Of a DNA stretch of 64,000 nt, positions 1-11,382 are shown one piece after another (the stretch's first letter is position 1; every line of letters begins with the position of its first letter). Below the pieces are notes generated by a model, which was not told the DNA's origin, did no database searches, and saw nothing but the letters and a program-made list of their open reading frames with translations. Location: contig NHZP01000017.1 of the NCBI GenBank assembly GCA_003313425.1, positions 806,001-870,000 of the forward strand, in the 5' to 3' direction. The position numbers and the translations under genes are program-made. Source of the stretch: Pseudopyrenochaeta lycopersici (taxonomy: Eukaryota > Ascomycota > Dothideomycetes > Pleosporales > Pseudopyrenochaetaceae).

Positions 1-1577
1 GCCGTCGCTCTTGCGCTCGATTTTCTCGTTCTCGATCGTGAACCACTTCTCGTGACTGAGGAAGCCAGAGCGATGGCGGAACATGTGACCGAATGACAGC
101 CAGTCCTTTTCAACTAAGACTATGAAGCCTTCCAGTGTTCGGTAATACGGGTCGAGTAGTATCTGGCTGAGCGCGCTCAGTTGACTTGTACGGTCCCAAC
201 CGTCCGAACAGTGAATCAGGACGTGTGAATGCATGATGCCAACTGTTCGAGCTATCAAGGCTGTGCCATCCAGAATGTTGGCAATGTGCTTGATCCAATT
301 GCTCTTTGCCAGTAGTTGCCTGTTAGGAGGGAACGAGACCAAGTCTGACTCCTTCAGGGCTTCGATAACTGTATCGAGAGACTTCCGCATAACATGAATG
401 TTGTCTATTCCAAGGTAGGCTTTTTCTGCTCCAGGATAGTAGTCCATCTTTTCCGAACCCAGTCCAACCGCTTGCATTGCATACGCGTTTACAGTGGGCC
501 TGGCATCGACAATCAAATTCCGTTGTTGGGCTCCGTAAACCTTTGGTATGTCGGCATCAGTCTCAGAGGATTCAGTAAGGTCGTCCAAAGTTGTTTTTCC
601 AGAGTTCACCGTCTCCGCGTCTACTACACCCACAAAGGAACTGTTAGCACTGGATTCATTCAGATTCACAACGCTCGAATCCGGAGTAGAGTCCAGGGTG
701 TTCTGGGAAGGAGCATTTGCGGCTTTCCACCCACGATTGGTTGCAAATATGGCGGCGACTAGCCTTTCATCTTGGGGGTTGCGGTTCCCGCGGAGACCCG
801 GTGTAGGTTGCGAGCTTCGGGTTATGGAGCAATTGTTGATAGGGTGACGGTAGACGAGGGCTGGTATGCGTTGTCGCGAGCGATACTCGCCGGCATACCT
901 CAGGACGCTGTCTGAGACTTTGGAAGGAACGACGAGAAGAGCGGGGTATGTCTTCGAGTACTGTGCAACACGTCAAGATGCTGTCTGTAGCCCGTTTTCT
1001 CGCATATGTTGTACCTTGTATTCCATATTGATCTCTGATATCCGCCAGCCTTTTTCAGAGTCCTTGGGGCTGATGCCTAATCGCTTCCACTCTCGGCGCG
1101 CATCGTATATCTCCCATCCCCGTTGTTGATCCTCAGGGGGTTTTGGCTGATAGCTAAAGGCCAGTAGCTTGTCCAGCCTTCCTATCTTACACGACAGTGC
1201 TCGTATACTATCATACACATCGCGTGCCTTCTTCTCGTCCGGAAAGAAGAATGCAAAGAAGGTGAAGTCGCGGCATCGAATACGTATCGAAGGCTCCTGG
1301 CGGAGAACGGGGGGGCACGGCTTGAGACAGCAGTAGGAGATCATAGGATAGGTTATCCATACTTCTTTCTGTCGCGGCGGTTTCGTGTCTGCAGTGGCGT
1401 CTGCGGGTGGGCTAGGCAGATAGCTAAAGACGATGTGGTGGGGCATAAGGTGCAGAGTGCCGTCGAAGCGGGTTCCTCTGCGGAGGAGGTAGACACCTTC
1501 CACCTGGAAAGCATCAGTGTGTGACAAATATAGACATGCTCCAAAACCCATACCTTGCTCACGCGTATCCTCTCCAT
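1..1577 (-). CDS. YMR1: Myotubularin-type phosphoinositide 3-phosphatase, C-terminus cut by window edge
   Basis: Exons 1554-1577, 1015-1503 and 1-960; introns 1504-1553 (50 nt) and 961-1014 (54 nt). Start chosen at 1577 because an 8-codon exon (MERIRVSK) splices directly onto VEGVYLLRRG, giving the usual short N-terminus before the GRAM/PH domain (about residues 10-115). Catalytic-domain landmarks follow: YPALLVVPSKVSD, then NNCSITRSSQP, then the P-loop HCSDGWDRTSQ with nucleophile Cys at about residue 422 and Arg six further on, then HMFRHRSGF. The family removes the 3-phosphate of PI3P and PI(3,5)P2 on endosomal and vacuolar membranes. The 491 residues seen stop soon after the active site; the rest and the stop codon lie outside the window. 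All catalytic residues are present, so an active enzyme is expected. Identification is by motif and is very secure. Confidence 0.93.
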
Positions 1578-2312
1578 GGGGGGCGAGGGAAAGCACCACG
1601 GCGGGTTGTACGCTGCTTGATGGAGTAGCAGAGCAAGAAGGTTGAAATGAAGGGAATATGTTATACAAAGGCTGACAAGAGCACAGCGAAAGCAGAGGCG
1701 CCAAGCTGTGACTGCTGTCAGCTCTTTGACGGGTGAGTTCGCATGTTTGACACCAGAGAGGGTTGTCCGCATGTGCCCGCCGCCATGGTTCATCCCGCCG
1801 CATGTGCTAGCACCACGCCTTGGCGACCAACGTCACTCGATAAGCGCAAACATAATTTAGTTTCAGAACGCTTTCTGCTATTTTGGGAGAGTTAGGCTCA
1901 GGCCTGACTAACCAGATCAAAAATGAGAGTGAGTGAACATCACCGCAGTACAGCGTATGCAAAGGCGAGAAGGCAGGAGAAAAGAATAAATTCATCAAAC
2001 ATGCCGGGGTGCGACTTCTCCATCGCCAGTTGCATAGAGCCGGTTAGACGGGCCACCCAAACATCTAGGCAAGAGAGAAGACCCCGACATATCAATTTGG
2101 CTATGGAAAGCTTACCTGTCACGATACGAGCCGGCCACAAACCGCCAACACCGCGTCAAACTATACAAATGCTCCATATCCATTGCCGCTGTAACTTTTT
2201 AAAAACGGATGAAAAGCCCTACTGCCATTATAAACCCTAAGCACCGAGTGTGTTGAGAAATGACGCTCGATTTGCCTTGATCGATGCTCTACGCTACTGT
2301 TGAACACCCAGG
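1578..2312. other. Intergenic, no gene seen
   Basis: This 735-nt stretch lies between the start of the myotubularin gene and the stop of the BBP gene, both minus strand. It should contain the myotubularin promoter and the BBP 3' UTR. Open frames here are short and resemble nothing I recognise. Confidence 0.7.
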
Positions 2313-4372
2313 CTAAGCCGGAGGGGGTGGCGGTGGAGGAACATCAGATGGAGGCGGTGGAGGTGGGATGTCACTAGGAGGCGGCGGAGGTACAGATCCA
2401 GAAGGCGGTGGAGGAGGCGGGGGCGGGCTACCGGCAGAGCCGTAGGTCTGAAAGAGCGGTCCGAGGCCAGGAGGAGGGCCAGCGGGAGGTGCAGCTGCAC
2501 CATAGCCAGGAGCCCCATACGCACCGGGGGCGCCAGCATGCTGATCGTAGCCACTATAGCCACCATATCCGTAACCAGCACCGCCGACTGGGGCAGCAGG
2601 AGCCGCCGAAGCCCAGGGCGCAGCCGCACTGTGTCCGCCGCCATAACCGTTGTCCTGGCTGTAAGACTGACCACCGCCGCTGCCACGAGCCCAAGGCGCA
2701 GGCGCACCGGTAGCACCGCTGTCACCACGACCACGATCGTCGCCGTCATTACGCGCCCAGGGCGCCGCACCACCGGTCGGACCACGCTCCCAAGGCTTGA
2801 GATTGCGCTCGCCTCCTGCAGCATTGTCGCCGCCTCCATTTCCGTATTCGATGGCTCCGCGAGGCTGACCACCGGCGCCGCCCATCTCGGCCATGAAGGC
2901 GTCGAGTTCGTTCTCCGGGGCACCGCCGATGCGACCCTGGTTGGCATTGCGATCGCCGAAACGGTTGTCGTTGCGCCAGGGCTGACCGACTTTGCGGTCG
3001 GGACAATCGCGAGCCATATGTCCAGCTTGACCACAAACACGGCAGATGATACTGGCCGTGAAGTTCTGCTTTTGTGGGCAGTCATACTTGCGATGACCAA
3101 TTTCGCCGCAGTTCTGGCAGGCCTGGTTCTCGTCGTCGCGAAGGGTACCGTTGAGAGCGGCAAGCTCACGGAGCTGATTGCGCTTGAGCTCGTTCTGACC
3201 CTCAGGAATGGAGGCAGCCTACAAATTGTCAGCATGTAAAGACACAGAGGGGTAGAGCGAACCTACAGTTTCAATGACATTGTGGATGAGCTTCTTTGCC
3301 TTGTTGACCTTTTCCTCAGTGTCGGCCATAATCAAACAATGGAGATCCTCCTCCTGGTTGCTGGTGTGAGCTGCATCAGAGCGTCCTTTACCCTCCTTGA
3401 CAGAGCCTTTGCCGCGAATTGCAATCTTTGCGCCGGACTCAGATTCCATCTTCTTGAGCGTGTTTCCACGCGGTCCAATAAGAAGACCAACTGTTAGTGC
3501 AAAAAGCTGTGGTTAGTCTTTGATCAAAAAGGTATGATTATAGCAGGACGGTTAGGGTTAGTGACAGCTACACTGCAGGTGTACCAGATGCGCATAAGCA
3601 TGAGGCAGTCTGAGCAGGCTGGTCAAGACAAAGGCTAGGGTATAGAAGAACAAAGGAAGGGGAGTTAGAGGGGTTAGTTCCGTACTGAAGTTAATCTCCG
3701 GGTAGTCATTGACCGGAACATAGACTTTCTCCTGTGTCTTAGTAGGCCGCCTATAGTCGGCAGGCGGATGATAGTTAGGAAGCGTCTTCATCGCTTTCTC
3801 CACGAGTTTGTGGCGCTCATCTTCGAGGCGCTTACGATAGCGAAACTCGCGCGTATTCACACGGCGACCGAAGTTGTCATACTGCGGCGGAGGGGAGGGA
3901 GACCTATAACGGTGAGAATTCGGTTCTGTCTGCGCTGAGCGGGAAACACGTACCTATCGCCATCGGCTGGCACAACGTCGTTAATCTTCAACTTCTGCGT
4001 GATTTCTTCGATGCGCAAATGCAAAGTATAGGCATCAAGCTGCTCTGTAGTCATGGCGGCGTAGATGGCTGTGGGCAAGCCCATCAAGCCGGCAGCTTTA
4101 TTCTCGCTAGCATCGCCCCATCGGTTGCGCTTCCTGCGCTGCCTAGGGCCGTCGGAGTCTGCGAAGGGCCTTGTCAGTGTATGTTCGGTGGCATGAGGAG
4201 TGAGACTCGGCATACCTCGCGTTGGACTGCGACCGCGCTTCAGCTCAGACAAACCCTCGCTGGGTGCTGAAGGATTGTAACCGCCATCATCAGCATTGTC
4301 GCCGCCGAATCGACGCCGATTCCCGAGCGGGATATTGTTCGAGCCGGTGATGCCCTGGTTGCGCCACGACAT
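2313..4372 (-). CDS. MSL5: Branch-point-bridging protein (BBP/SF1)
   Basis: Exons 4216-4372, 3954-4158, 3686-3903, 3267-3490 and 2313-3218 encode 569 residues; introns are 57, 50, 195 and 48 nt. The protein binds the intron branch-point sequence and bridges it to U2AF during early spliceosome assembly in the nucleus. Visible parts: N-terminus with a basic QRRKRNRWG segment of the kind SF1 uses to contact U2AF65; KH-QUA2 domain from about residue 180 with [20 protein letters not shown]; two CCHC zinc knuckles at C302-X2-C305-X4-H310-X4-C315 and C327-X2-C330-X4-H335-X4-C340; then a Gly/Trp-Ala-Arg-rich region and a C-terminus of proline runs. The start at 4372 (MSWRNQG) matches the family. The 195-nt intron interrupting the KH domain is far longer than the others and carries six CTAAC motifs, annotated separately. 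Confidence 0.95.
3491..3685 (-). promoter_or_regulatory. Long BBP intron with six CTAAC branch-point motifs
   Basis: This intron splits codon I of NFIG in the KH domain. Read on the coding strand, CTAAC occurs six times; on the plus strand these are GTTAG at 3493-3497, 3512-3516, 3551-3555, 3557-3561, 3664-3668 and 3673-3677. I see no CTAAC in the opposite orientation inside it. CTAAC is the core of the sequence that BBP itself binds. The pair at 3551-3561 also reads as two telomere-like TTAGGG units on the plus strand, which offers an alternative explanation for that pair only. A regulatory role is inference. Confidence 0.55.
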
Positions 4373-5040
4373 ATTTGCTGTAGAAAGTGAGTGTTTGAGC
4401 AAGGGAGATGTTGCGCAAGCGGAGAAGTCAAGATGTCGCTGCGGCAAAGTAAAGCTTTAGGAGAGCGCCTAGCCAACTTGGGGTGCTAAATGCGGACCAG
4501 TCACGTGAATTAGTTTTCCTACTTTGGTGCAGCTTCGGCGTTAGGCCGCTTGCGGCCAAGTAGTTTTCCTGACAATCCGTCCGTTGATATACACGCATCC
4601 CAGATCGGACTCGTTCGCCCTATTTTCCATGCTGTTGTGATTGTATTACTACTAATCTGTTCTACTCATACTCTTCAGCATTAGACCGCATACGAGCTGG
4701 TGATGAGGCTATAGCAGGTCTCACACATCGGACCAAGGCTTGCAAAGAACGCAATCCCCTTCCTCTACAATTGCACATCTTAGCCAGACTAACACTCGTA
4801 GTGTACGAAAGACATGCTATACAGGGTGCTGCAATGCGAAATACGAAGAAAGAGCACCCAGAATTTCTAATCAAACCCGCATTCGTCATAGTTGCCCCTC
4901 TTTGAACCCCACATGCCTTGCAGCTTTCTGCAAGAACTATAAGACTTTGCTGTGCAGAAACTCATCGCAAGCGGCTTTAAAGTACTCTCCAGATTACTAT
5001 TCTTTTGTTCTACTGAAGTGGTTGCTTTCTTGTTGCAATC
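4373..5040. promoter_or_regulatory. Divergent promoter region BBP / GST, with E-box at 4501-4508
   Basis: This 668-nt region between divergent genes contains the palindrome TCACGTGA (4501-4508), a perfect CACGTG E-box of the kind bound by Cbf1-type bHLH factors, 129-136 nt upstream of the BBP start. A 10-nt direct repeat, tagttttcct, lies at 4511-4520 and 4561-4570, with GGCCGC..GCGGCC inverted arms between the copies. The motifs are seen; their function is inferred. Confidence 0.4.
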
Positions 5041-7248
5041 ATGTCTCAAAATTCGGATATCACTCTCTACACAACACAGACACCTAACGGTATCAAAGTG
5101 TCTATCACATTGGAAGAACTAGGGTATGTAGCCATATTTCCATTCATCTATGAAATCATACGTCAGCGGATTAGATTATTGGCATTCAGTGGCTCTTGTA
5201 TGACATCTACTTTCTATGCATGACGCAGGCCAATCAAAATAAGAGGAAGAAGGGATGTTGCCATGCACGAGGATCCGTCACAGCCAACATGGCTTCCGCT
5301 CCAGATTCAAGAAGTGTAGTGAGATTCATCACGCCCCCTCGATCTCCTAGTGGGAATTGGAAAATATTCCTCAGCAGTTCTGGCCCATCAGGAATAGAAC
5401 ACGATAATGGGCTAGAGCAAGGTAATCGGCAAAACCTTAGACGCGGCATTCTCTGAACATTGCGGAGTGGCTTCGCCAGTCGGCGCCTAAAAAATATCGT
5501 TTCCTTGGAATCTAAATCTTATTGCAGTTGGCTGGGGTTCAATGCGGCCATTGTCAACCAGACTAGACTTGAATTGTGTAATCTCCTTGTTCTGACGCCA
5601 CGCATCTTGAAACTATGCAGATCAATCAGCCAAACAAACAGATAGGAGAGATTCCATAACGTATATCCACAGCGTGTGCTGACGTCTTACAGGCTTCCAT
5701 ACAAAACCCACAAGATCGAGATCTCCAAGAATACACAGAAAGAAGACTGGGTACGGCACTCACCGCTAAAGTTCTGCCATGTCTCACCACGAGCCAGTTT
5801 CTCGCTATCAACCCCAATGGCCGCATTCCCGCGCTTACCGACACCTTTACAGACGGCCAGACCATCAACCTCTTCGAGTCTGGAAGCATCATGCAGTATC
5901 TAGTTGAGCGCTATGATTCTGAGAACAAGATCAGCTACACCAAGGGGTCGAAGGAGTGGTATGAGACAAACAATTGGCTGTTCTTTCAGAATGCAGGCGT
6001 AGGTCCTATGCAGGGTCAAGCTAGTAAGTCTGATCTTGTTTAAATCAACTGGATTTTTATACGCACATCACAGTAGTACATCGTCGTTAGATGAGGGTGT
6101 GGTAAGTTTGCGAGATGGAGGGGAGAGGCGAAGGTATCTTGCAGAAAGCCCATCGATTGAGCATAACGGTTCCATCGGAAGCCACTCCGCCCGGGATGTG
6201 GCATAAGCTGGAGAAGTGATCGAGGCATTTGAACACTCATTGTATCTGCCTGCATTAGCTGTGGCTTTTCCCAACACATCACTCTCCAATGATCGAAGCT
6301 GTACTTGAACACATTCACAATGGCTGGCCAAGGACAACTTGAGTTTCCAACGCCCGATAGACGAGACCGATAACGAGATCGACAACGGAATGGTGGCCCC
6401 GATCGGAACGACGGTGAATGCCGACTAACACAATAACAATTTTGTCGATATCAAGACACGGAGCCTGCCGCTTTCAACCGTTATGCACTCTTCCACAATT
6501 CCTATCACTCCTGCAGTGTGCTATAATTCAGCTGACGGTTACCTACAGATCATTTCACCCGCGTACGGAACCTCTTATATATACTGTGTACGATACACAT
6601 ACTGACTTTACCACCCCTCCCTAGTATGCTCCTGAGCACATAGAGTACGGAGTGAACCGATACCAGAACGAAACTCGCCGTCTCTATTCAGTTCTTAACA
6701 AGCACCTTGCTTCTGACAACAGACCGTACTTGGTAGGGAATAAATGCACAATCGCTGGTTAGTTTTTGCTCTCTTAGTCTTATCTGATGTTTCACCTATC
6801 GCATATGCTTCCTTCTCTAGTCTACTAGTCAGGTACTCTAAAGTTTTTAAGGACATTTTAGCCTGTCATTGGAGGAAGCAAATACTGTTGCGTTCAGCCT
6901 ACCCTTCTGAGGGCGACTAGAGTTCCGTGTTACGCCACAGTGCATAAACTTTGCGTCCCGTGCGGGAATGCTGATGGCTTGACTGACACACTCACAGATA
7001 TCAGCCATTGGGGCTGGGTCGCAGCTGCAGGCTGGGCGGGGATCGATATCGATGACTTTCCCGCCCTCAAAGCGTGGGAAGAGCGCATGACCGCGCGCCC
7101 CGGCGTTGAGAAGGGCCGCCATGTCCCTAGCCCACACACGATCAAGGAGCTTGTTAAGGACAAGGCGGCAATGGAAAAGCAAGCGGCTTCGACTCGCAAG
7201 TGGGTGCAAGAAGGGATGCAACAGGACGCTCAGAAATCTGGGAAGTAA
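5041..7248 (+). CDS. Glutathione S-transferase, Ure2/GstA-like
   Basis: Exons 5041-5123, 5693-5750, 5798-6023, 6549-6562, 6625-6757 and 6998-7248 encode 254 residues. Phases fit at every junction and restore family motifs: TQTPNGIKVSITLEELGLPY, then FLAINPNGRIPAL, then LFESGSIMQYLVERY (glutathione-binding E-S pair) in the thioredoxin-fold half; GPMQGQANHFTRYAPE, YLVGNKCTIADISHWGW and LKAWEERMTARPGVEKG in the helical half. The family conjugates glutathione to electrophiles or acts as a peroxidase in the cytosol; this branch is close to yeast Ure2. Introns are 569, 47, 525, 62 and 240 nt. Three are five to ten times the size usual in this window, and a 14-nt exon (6549-6562) lies between two of them. 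No stop or frameshift breaks the joined reading frame, so the gene looks intact. Confidence 0.88.
6549..6562 (+). other. 14-nt micro-exon of the GST gene
   Basis: The exon atcatttcacccgc supplies residues N-H-F-T-R (the first base of N comes from the previous exon). It is preceded by a CTGAC branch point and tacag acceptor and followed by a gtacgg donor. It is required to restore GQA-NHFTR-YAPE, which is conserved in fungal Ure2-like GSTs. Skipping it would shift the frame. Confidence 0.85.
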
Positions 7249-8438
7249 GTGTTTTATCCCTGACTCGAGCCGTATTGAGAGATGGGAGAAAATGGACATG
7301 GCAAGGACTTCTGGCGGTACAATACACGAAAGTTGTTGATAAGAGCTGAGCTGCGTATTGACTCAAAGCTGAATGAAAGTACGCGTCTTAAGTCATATGA
7401 GATTACGAGCCTGAGCATGATTTGATCGTCCCAGCTAACAGACCCGGCATTCAGGTTGTAGTAAAGGTGGGACCGAGACCATTTGACAGTCAGGCATCGC
7501 CCGGGAATGTATCTAATGGATGGGGTGCCGCCTTAGCTCATACCATACTGCTGACGAGGACGATCAAAGCAACAGTTCAATGACGCCCAAGCTTACTCCC
7601 AGCTTTGCCAAGGGAGCGGGATCACTCCTTCATCGCAACATGAGGCAAGCCTGAACTAAAAAGAACCGGCTTGTCCATGTTCCGATCAGAGAGAGATGTA
7701 AAAGTGTTGCGTTGAGTAGTGAACTTACCTAACAAGGGTTTCTGCGATCGTCGATCATCTTGCAGCCATTCCAGTGGGATGACACAAGAACTGTGAAGTC
7801 TTATCATAGAAAGCTAAAGACAGCGAGTATTCGCATGACGAAGTAAATACACCGGCATATATTCCGGGCTTGTTGAGTTGCCTCTCGTTCCTCTGAAACG
7901 ATGCGAAGAACCAGTTGGTGGAGGAATTGGGTAGTCAAGCCACCATGGGGTCAACCGCGATCGACAGTGATGTACGCTCGTGGTAATAACGTGGTTACCT
8001 TGACGCATTTCGCCTACTACAGTAACGATTCGCGGGCGGCGTCGTGTGTGGCGTAAATTAAAAGTTAAGTTCGAATTCTGTTTCACTTCCTGCTTTGTGT
8101 GATGAACAATCATTGACCAACTGAGTTTGCTGGGCGGCGGCCGCATGTCCAGTGAGTGTCAAATGTGGTGGTCCAGTGGTCTCGTGCTCCTGCAGCTTGC
8201 CGTTAGCTGTGTCTAGTACTCGTCAGCAGGACCATCCCCTCAAGCCTCTTCGGGTGTTCCCTTTCATCAAACGTCTGCCCTCCAACCCCGACCTTACAAC
8301 GCACCTCTTAAGAGTTGCCATTATAGCCCTCCCCTGCATATCTCCACATTAAGACGCAGTGAGCAGTGCGCTGCATGATCTTGACCTGCTTGACCGAGGC
8401 TCGATTTCGCGGTGTGTGTGCACCTAGCCTTCGAAAGT

Positions 8439-8486
8439 TCTAGGGTCCGCTCTAGGGTCCGTCCTAGGGTCCATTCTAGGGTGCCC
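8439..8486. repeat. 12-bp tandem repeat, four copies
   Basis: Four consecutive 12-nt units share the core CTAGGGT: tctagggtccgc, tctagggtccgt, cctagggtccat, tctagggtgccc. The variation between units indicates an old minisatellite. No gene overlaps it. Confidence 0.85.
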
Positions 8487-11312
8487 CCTCAGACGTGAGG
8501 CTGGCAGTCGTGAATACGATCATCTTGCCATTCCTCAGCGGAAGCGGCAAGCGGCCGCACTAAAGGACATGCTTGATCCTAATGGCGACTTAGAAGTCTA
8601 GGTAGAGCGATCAGAACAATTAAATCAGCAGGGCAACATGCAACGGGGGTCTCCTGCGTGTGTGCGCCTCCGCTGAACCGAATGCGCCTTCCATATCCGG
8701 CCGCATGTCCCTTCCCCGGTATCGCGGACTGAAAATCTGGGGTAGTTCAAAATGGAAAAACTTGGTGAACAGCCGACAGAGAACAACTTTGGAACCAGAT
8801 TGCATTATCCGGATGACCTGAAACTCGGACGAAGACGTCGCCCTAATATCGGTGGTGGCTGCCTGTCAATGGCCCTGAATGCCGGACCCTTAATATGGCA
8901 GTAGCTATGATTCATCCATAAAATTAGTCGATTTCGGAGTGAAATAGAGAGGTTTCCTATAGGTTGCGCATTATGATGCGAAACCGAGAACGCTCGTGCG
9001 GGGATTCGAGTCAAGAGCGGTCAGACAGTCTCAAAGAGCTCGGGGGACATATGCTCCGCCGCTTCGTTGGGAAAGCTGGAGTTTGGTAGGCCTGAGAAAG
9101 AGCCACATATTAGCGTTTGTGGGGAAGCGTGTTCATTGGATAAGTGCGAGTTGCGGATTAGCACCAGCAAAGCGTTGGATTTAACAAGTGATCCATGTTA
9201 GTCTCTAACCGTATTGCGACATAAGCCCGCAGCTTACGCCAAAAAGATGCGAGGCCGCGGTTACACAGACTGCCGTTCGATGCCGCGAAGGACGCGGAGC
9301 AGCGCTTACACATTGCAGGAGCCAGGACCCGGGACGGCTTGATTCGCCAGTATCGTTGCCAAAATGTGGAGATTTCTGCCAATAAGTAATGGGATCTGTG
9401 CCTGCCATTGGTGCTGGTGGCTTGCAGACGTCTCGCACACCCTCGTGCTGGCCTGGCAGGCTCTGACCAGCAATTTCGACGTCCTACCGGTAGGGCGTAC
9501 CAATCAGATTTCATGGCGCTGAGAAGGATTCTGCGAACTAATCGACGGCCCGGCGGCGATGTAAACGTGCTATTTGATTCCATGGCTGCACAAGACTGAC
9601 TCTTCACATGTGAGGAAGCGACACAGGTGGCGTGAAGATCAACGCGTGGAGGAGTGGAAGCTTTCCCTTCTAGCTTCGGTAAGGTGTTTCAGCTTGCAGC
9701 GAACTGTTCGACAACTGGCGTGTGGTGCTCTTGGGCGGCTTGATATTGGGCAGAGGTCACTTGACGAAATGAAGCTTCGATCTTCTAGAAGATGCAGAAA
9801 CGTAGAGAGTAGCTGAAAGTAAGTGCAGGGTCATGCGTTGTTGCATACCACGATCCCATTGAATTATATAGGTGGACCTTGTAATAGCACACCATATTGT
9901 AAGCTGAAAACAGTCAATGCCAGTAATTATAATGCAGGACCACTTGCGCCTCATTGCGCAGGCAAATGCGTGACCTAAGAGTTGTCTGCTACGGTACGCT
10001 GACTCTCTGGAGTCTGTTTTGGCCGAGCGGCGACATTGGGGCGAGTACATCTTGAACCCAGGCTTGCAGTAAGAATGCAGGTTCGCTTAACAATCCAGGA
10101 ATTCTGTCACTCTGCATGACGACGGGTAGTGGTCGCTCAAAAAATACGTTGACTGGCTAGTCATCCCACGAAAGACCGGTGTATGGGAATTGGGCATATA
10201 CCTTAGACCAATAATTAGTACTAGTGCACATGCAAGTTCAAGTATACATGCTACGCTCCTCGCAGCACAGGTTTGGTGGGCGAACATCATTCGCTGCCTT
10301 TCACTGCCATTTCAGTAGTGCTCTACGCCCTCGAGAGGACCGTTTGGCGGCATCTGTTTCATGGTCGCATGGCGGCGTGCATATTCGTATGCCTGAACGG
10401 CTGGCACTTGATCGTCATGGTAAATTCATCCCTTCCCGAAAGGGAGTGGGCGAGTTTCAGCACGAGGAATTCGCATTACCACATCGCGCCTCGCTCCAAA
10501 TTCATCGGGGTATTGGAGGAACGGAGAATGGCAATAGCAGGCGCGTGGTATCAATGCTCCAGCTCTGGGTGTTGCGCAGGAGAAGCTCCGCGAACGTTAG
10601 AGACGGTCAGGCGCTGCAAGCCACGACCTGGAGGAACCCAGGCACACAATGGTGGATGGCGTAGCCAAGGAGTTGCGGGACGCTGACGTACAGAGTGAAT
10701 GCCGCTAAATCCGTACCGCTCGTTCTTTAGGGTTTTGACACTCGCGCGGGGCTGTCCAAAAACATCACTGGGGACTTCAGGCTGTTACCGCCGGCTAATC
10801 TGCCCGGTTTCCCTGCTCGAGTTCCCTTGCCACGATGTGCTCCCAAGACCTGGTTGCCGAAGCACCTGCCCTCCAGGATCGGCGAGCCAATCGCTTCTCG
10901 TTGCCATACATCCATGCGTACTGAATCAAAAGATTGCGTCTTCTAATGCTACGCTCGAGTTGATCTCGCTTCTCGAAGCCCGCGTGGGTGCATGGAATCT
11001 TCAAGCCACGATCGTTGACACTAACCCTGCCTCTTCGGTGGCCAGGGTCCTCAAAGTCGGGGTGTGCCCTCGGCTCGCACTAAAGCGCTGCTCGGAGGCC
11101 CACACATGCTCCCCAAAGCCATCGCATGACCCGTGGACTGTCCCCAGACTTCTCCATTGACCGGTCCTCTCATCTTCAGAAGACTTTTTTGCGCCATACG
11201 TGACACGGAAGCTATTCTTTGGCTTGTACCACCGAAAACAACCAGTTGTACTGTTGACACCCGCTCTGACAACGTTTGAGTATGTCCAAGTCGTCCAATC
11301 CGAGTGGCGTCA

Positions 11313-11335
11313 ATTCCTAATCGTGTTTTAGGAAT
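11313..11335 (+). promoter_or_regulatory. Short hairpin just upstream of the XlnR-like start
   Basis: The arms attcctaa (11313-11320) and ttaggaat (11328-11335) are perfect 8-nt complements around a 7-nt loop, 48 nt before the start codon and so probably in the 5' leader. Such a small AT-rich stem may be chance. Confidence 0.3.
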
Positions 11336-11382
11336 AGCAGCCGTCCTGGGTCAATTTGTTGTTTCCATTCAATATCGACGCA

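Larger units (their letters stand above)
7249..11382. other. 4.1-kb gene-poor region
   Basis: I could not build any gene model here. Several overlapping open frames exist on both strands between about 9150 and 11160, but none has recognisable motifs or intron-joined partners. Base composition by eye is not the AT-rich pattern of RIP-mutated repeats. The only structures seen are the 12-bp tandem repeat at 8439-8486 and the hairpin at 11313-11335 next to the downstream gene. It may hold noncoding transcripts or decayed sequence. Confidence 0.6.

Noticed and set aside
973..1803. Myotubularin start at 1803 with an extra N-terminus
   Set aside because: That frame runs through the first intron; the short exon MERIRVSK at 1554-1577 restores the family N-terminus.
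2294..3239. Long antisense and alternative-frame ORFs (up to 313 codons) over the BBP C-terminal region
   Set aside because: They are shadows of the repetitive Gly/Pro/Ala coding sequence of BBP, whose own frame gives zinc knuckles and proline runs.
3551..3561. Interstitial telomere repeat
   Set aside because: Only two units, inside an intron; too short to call and better explained as CTAAC motifs on the coding strand.
9158..9607. 149-codon minus-strand ORF
   Set aside because: No motif, Ser/Arg-rich random composition, overlapped by other frames, no splice partners.
10224..11160. Three plus-strand ORFs of 137-153 codons in a row
   Set aside because: Two overlap in different frames and none resembles a known protein; probably chance openness in a GC-balanced region.
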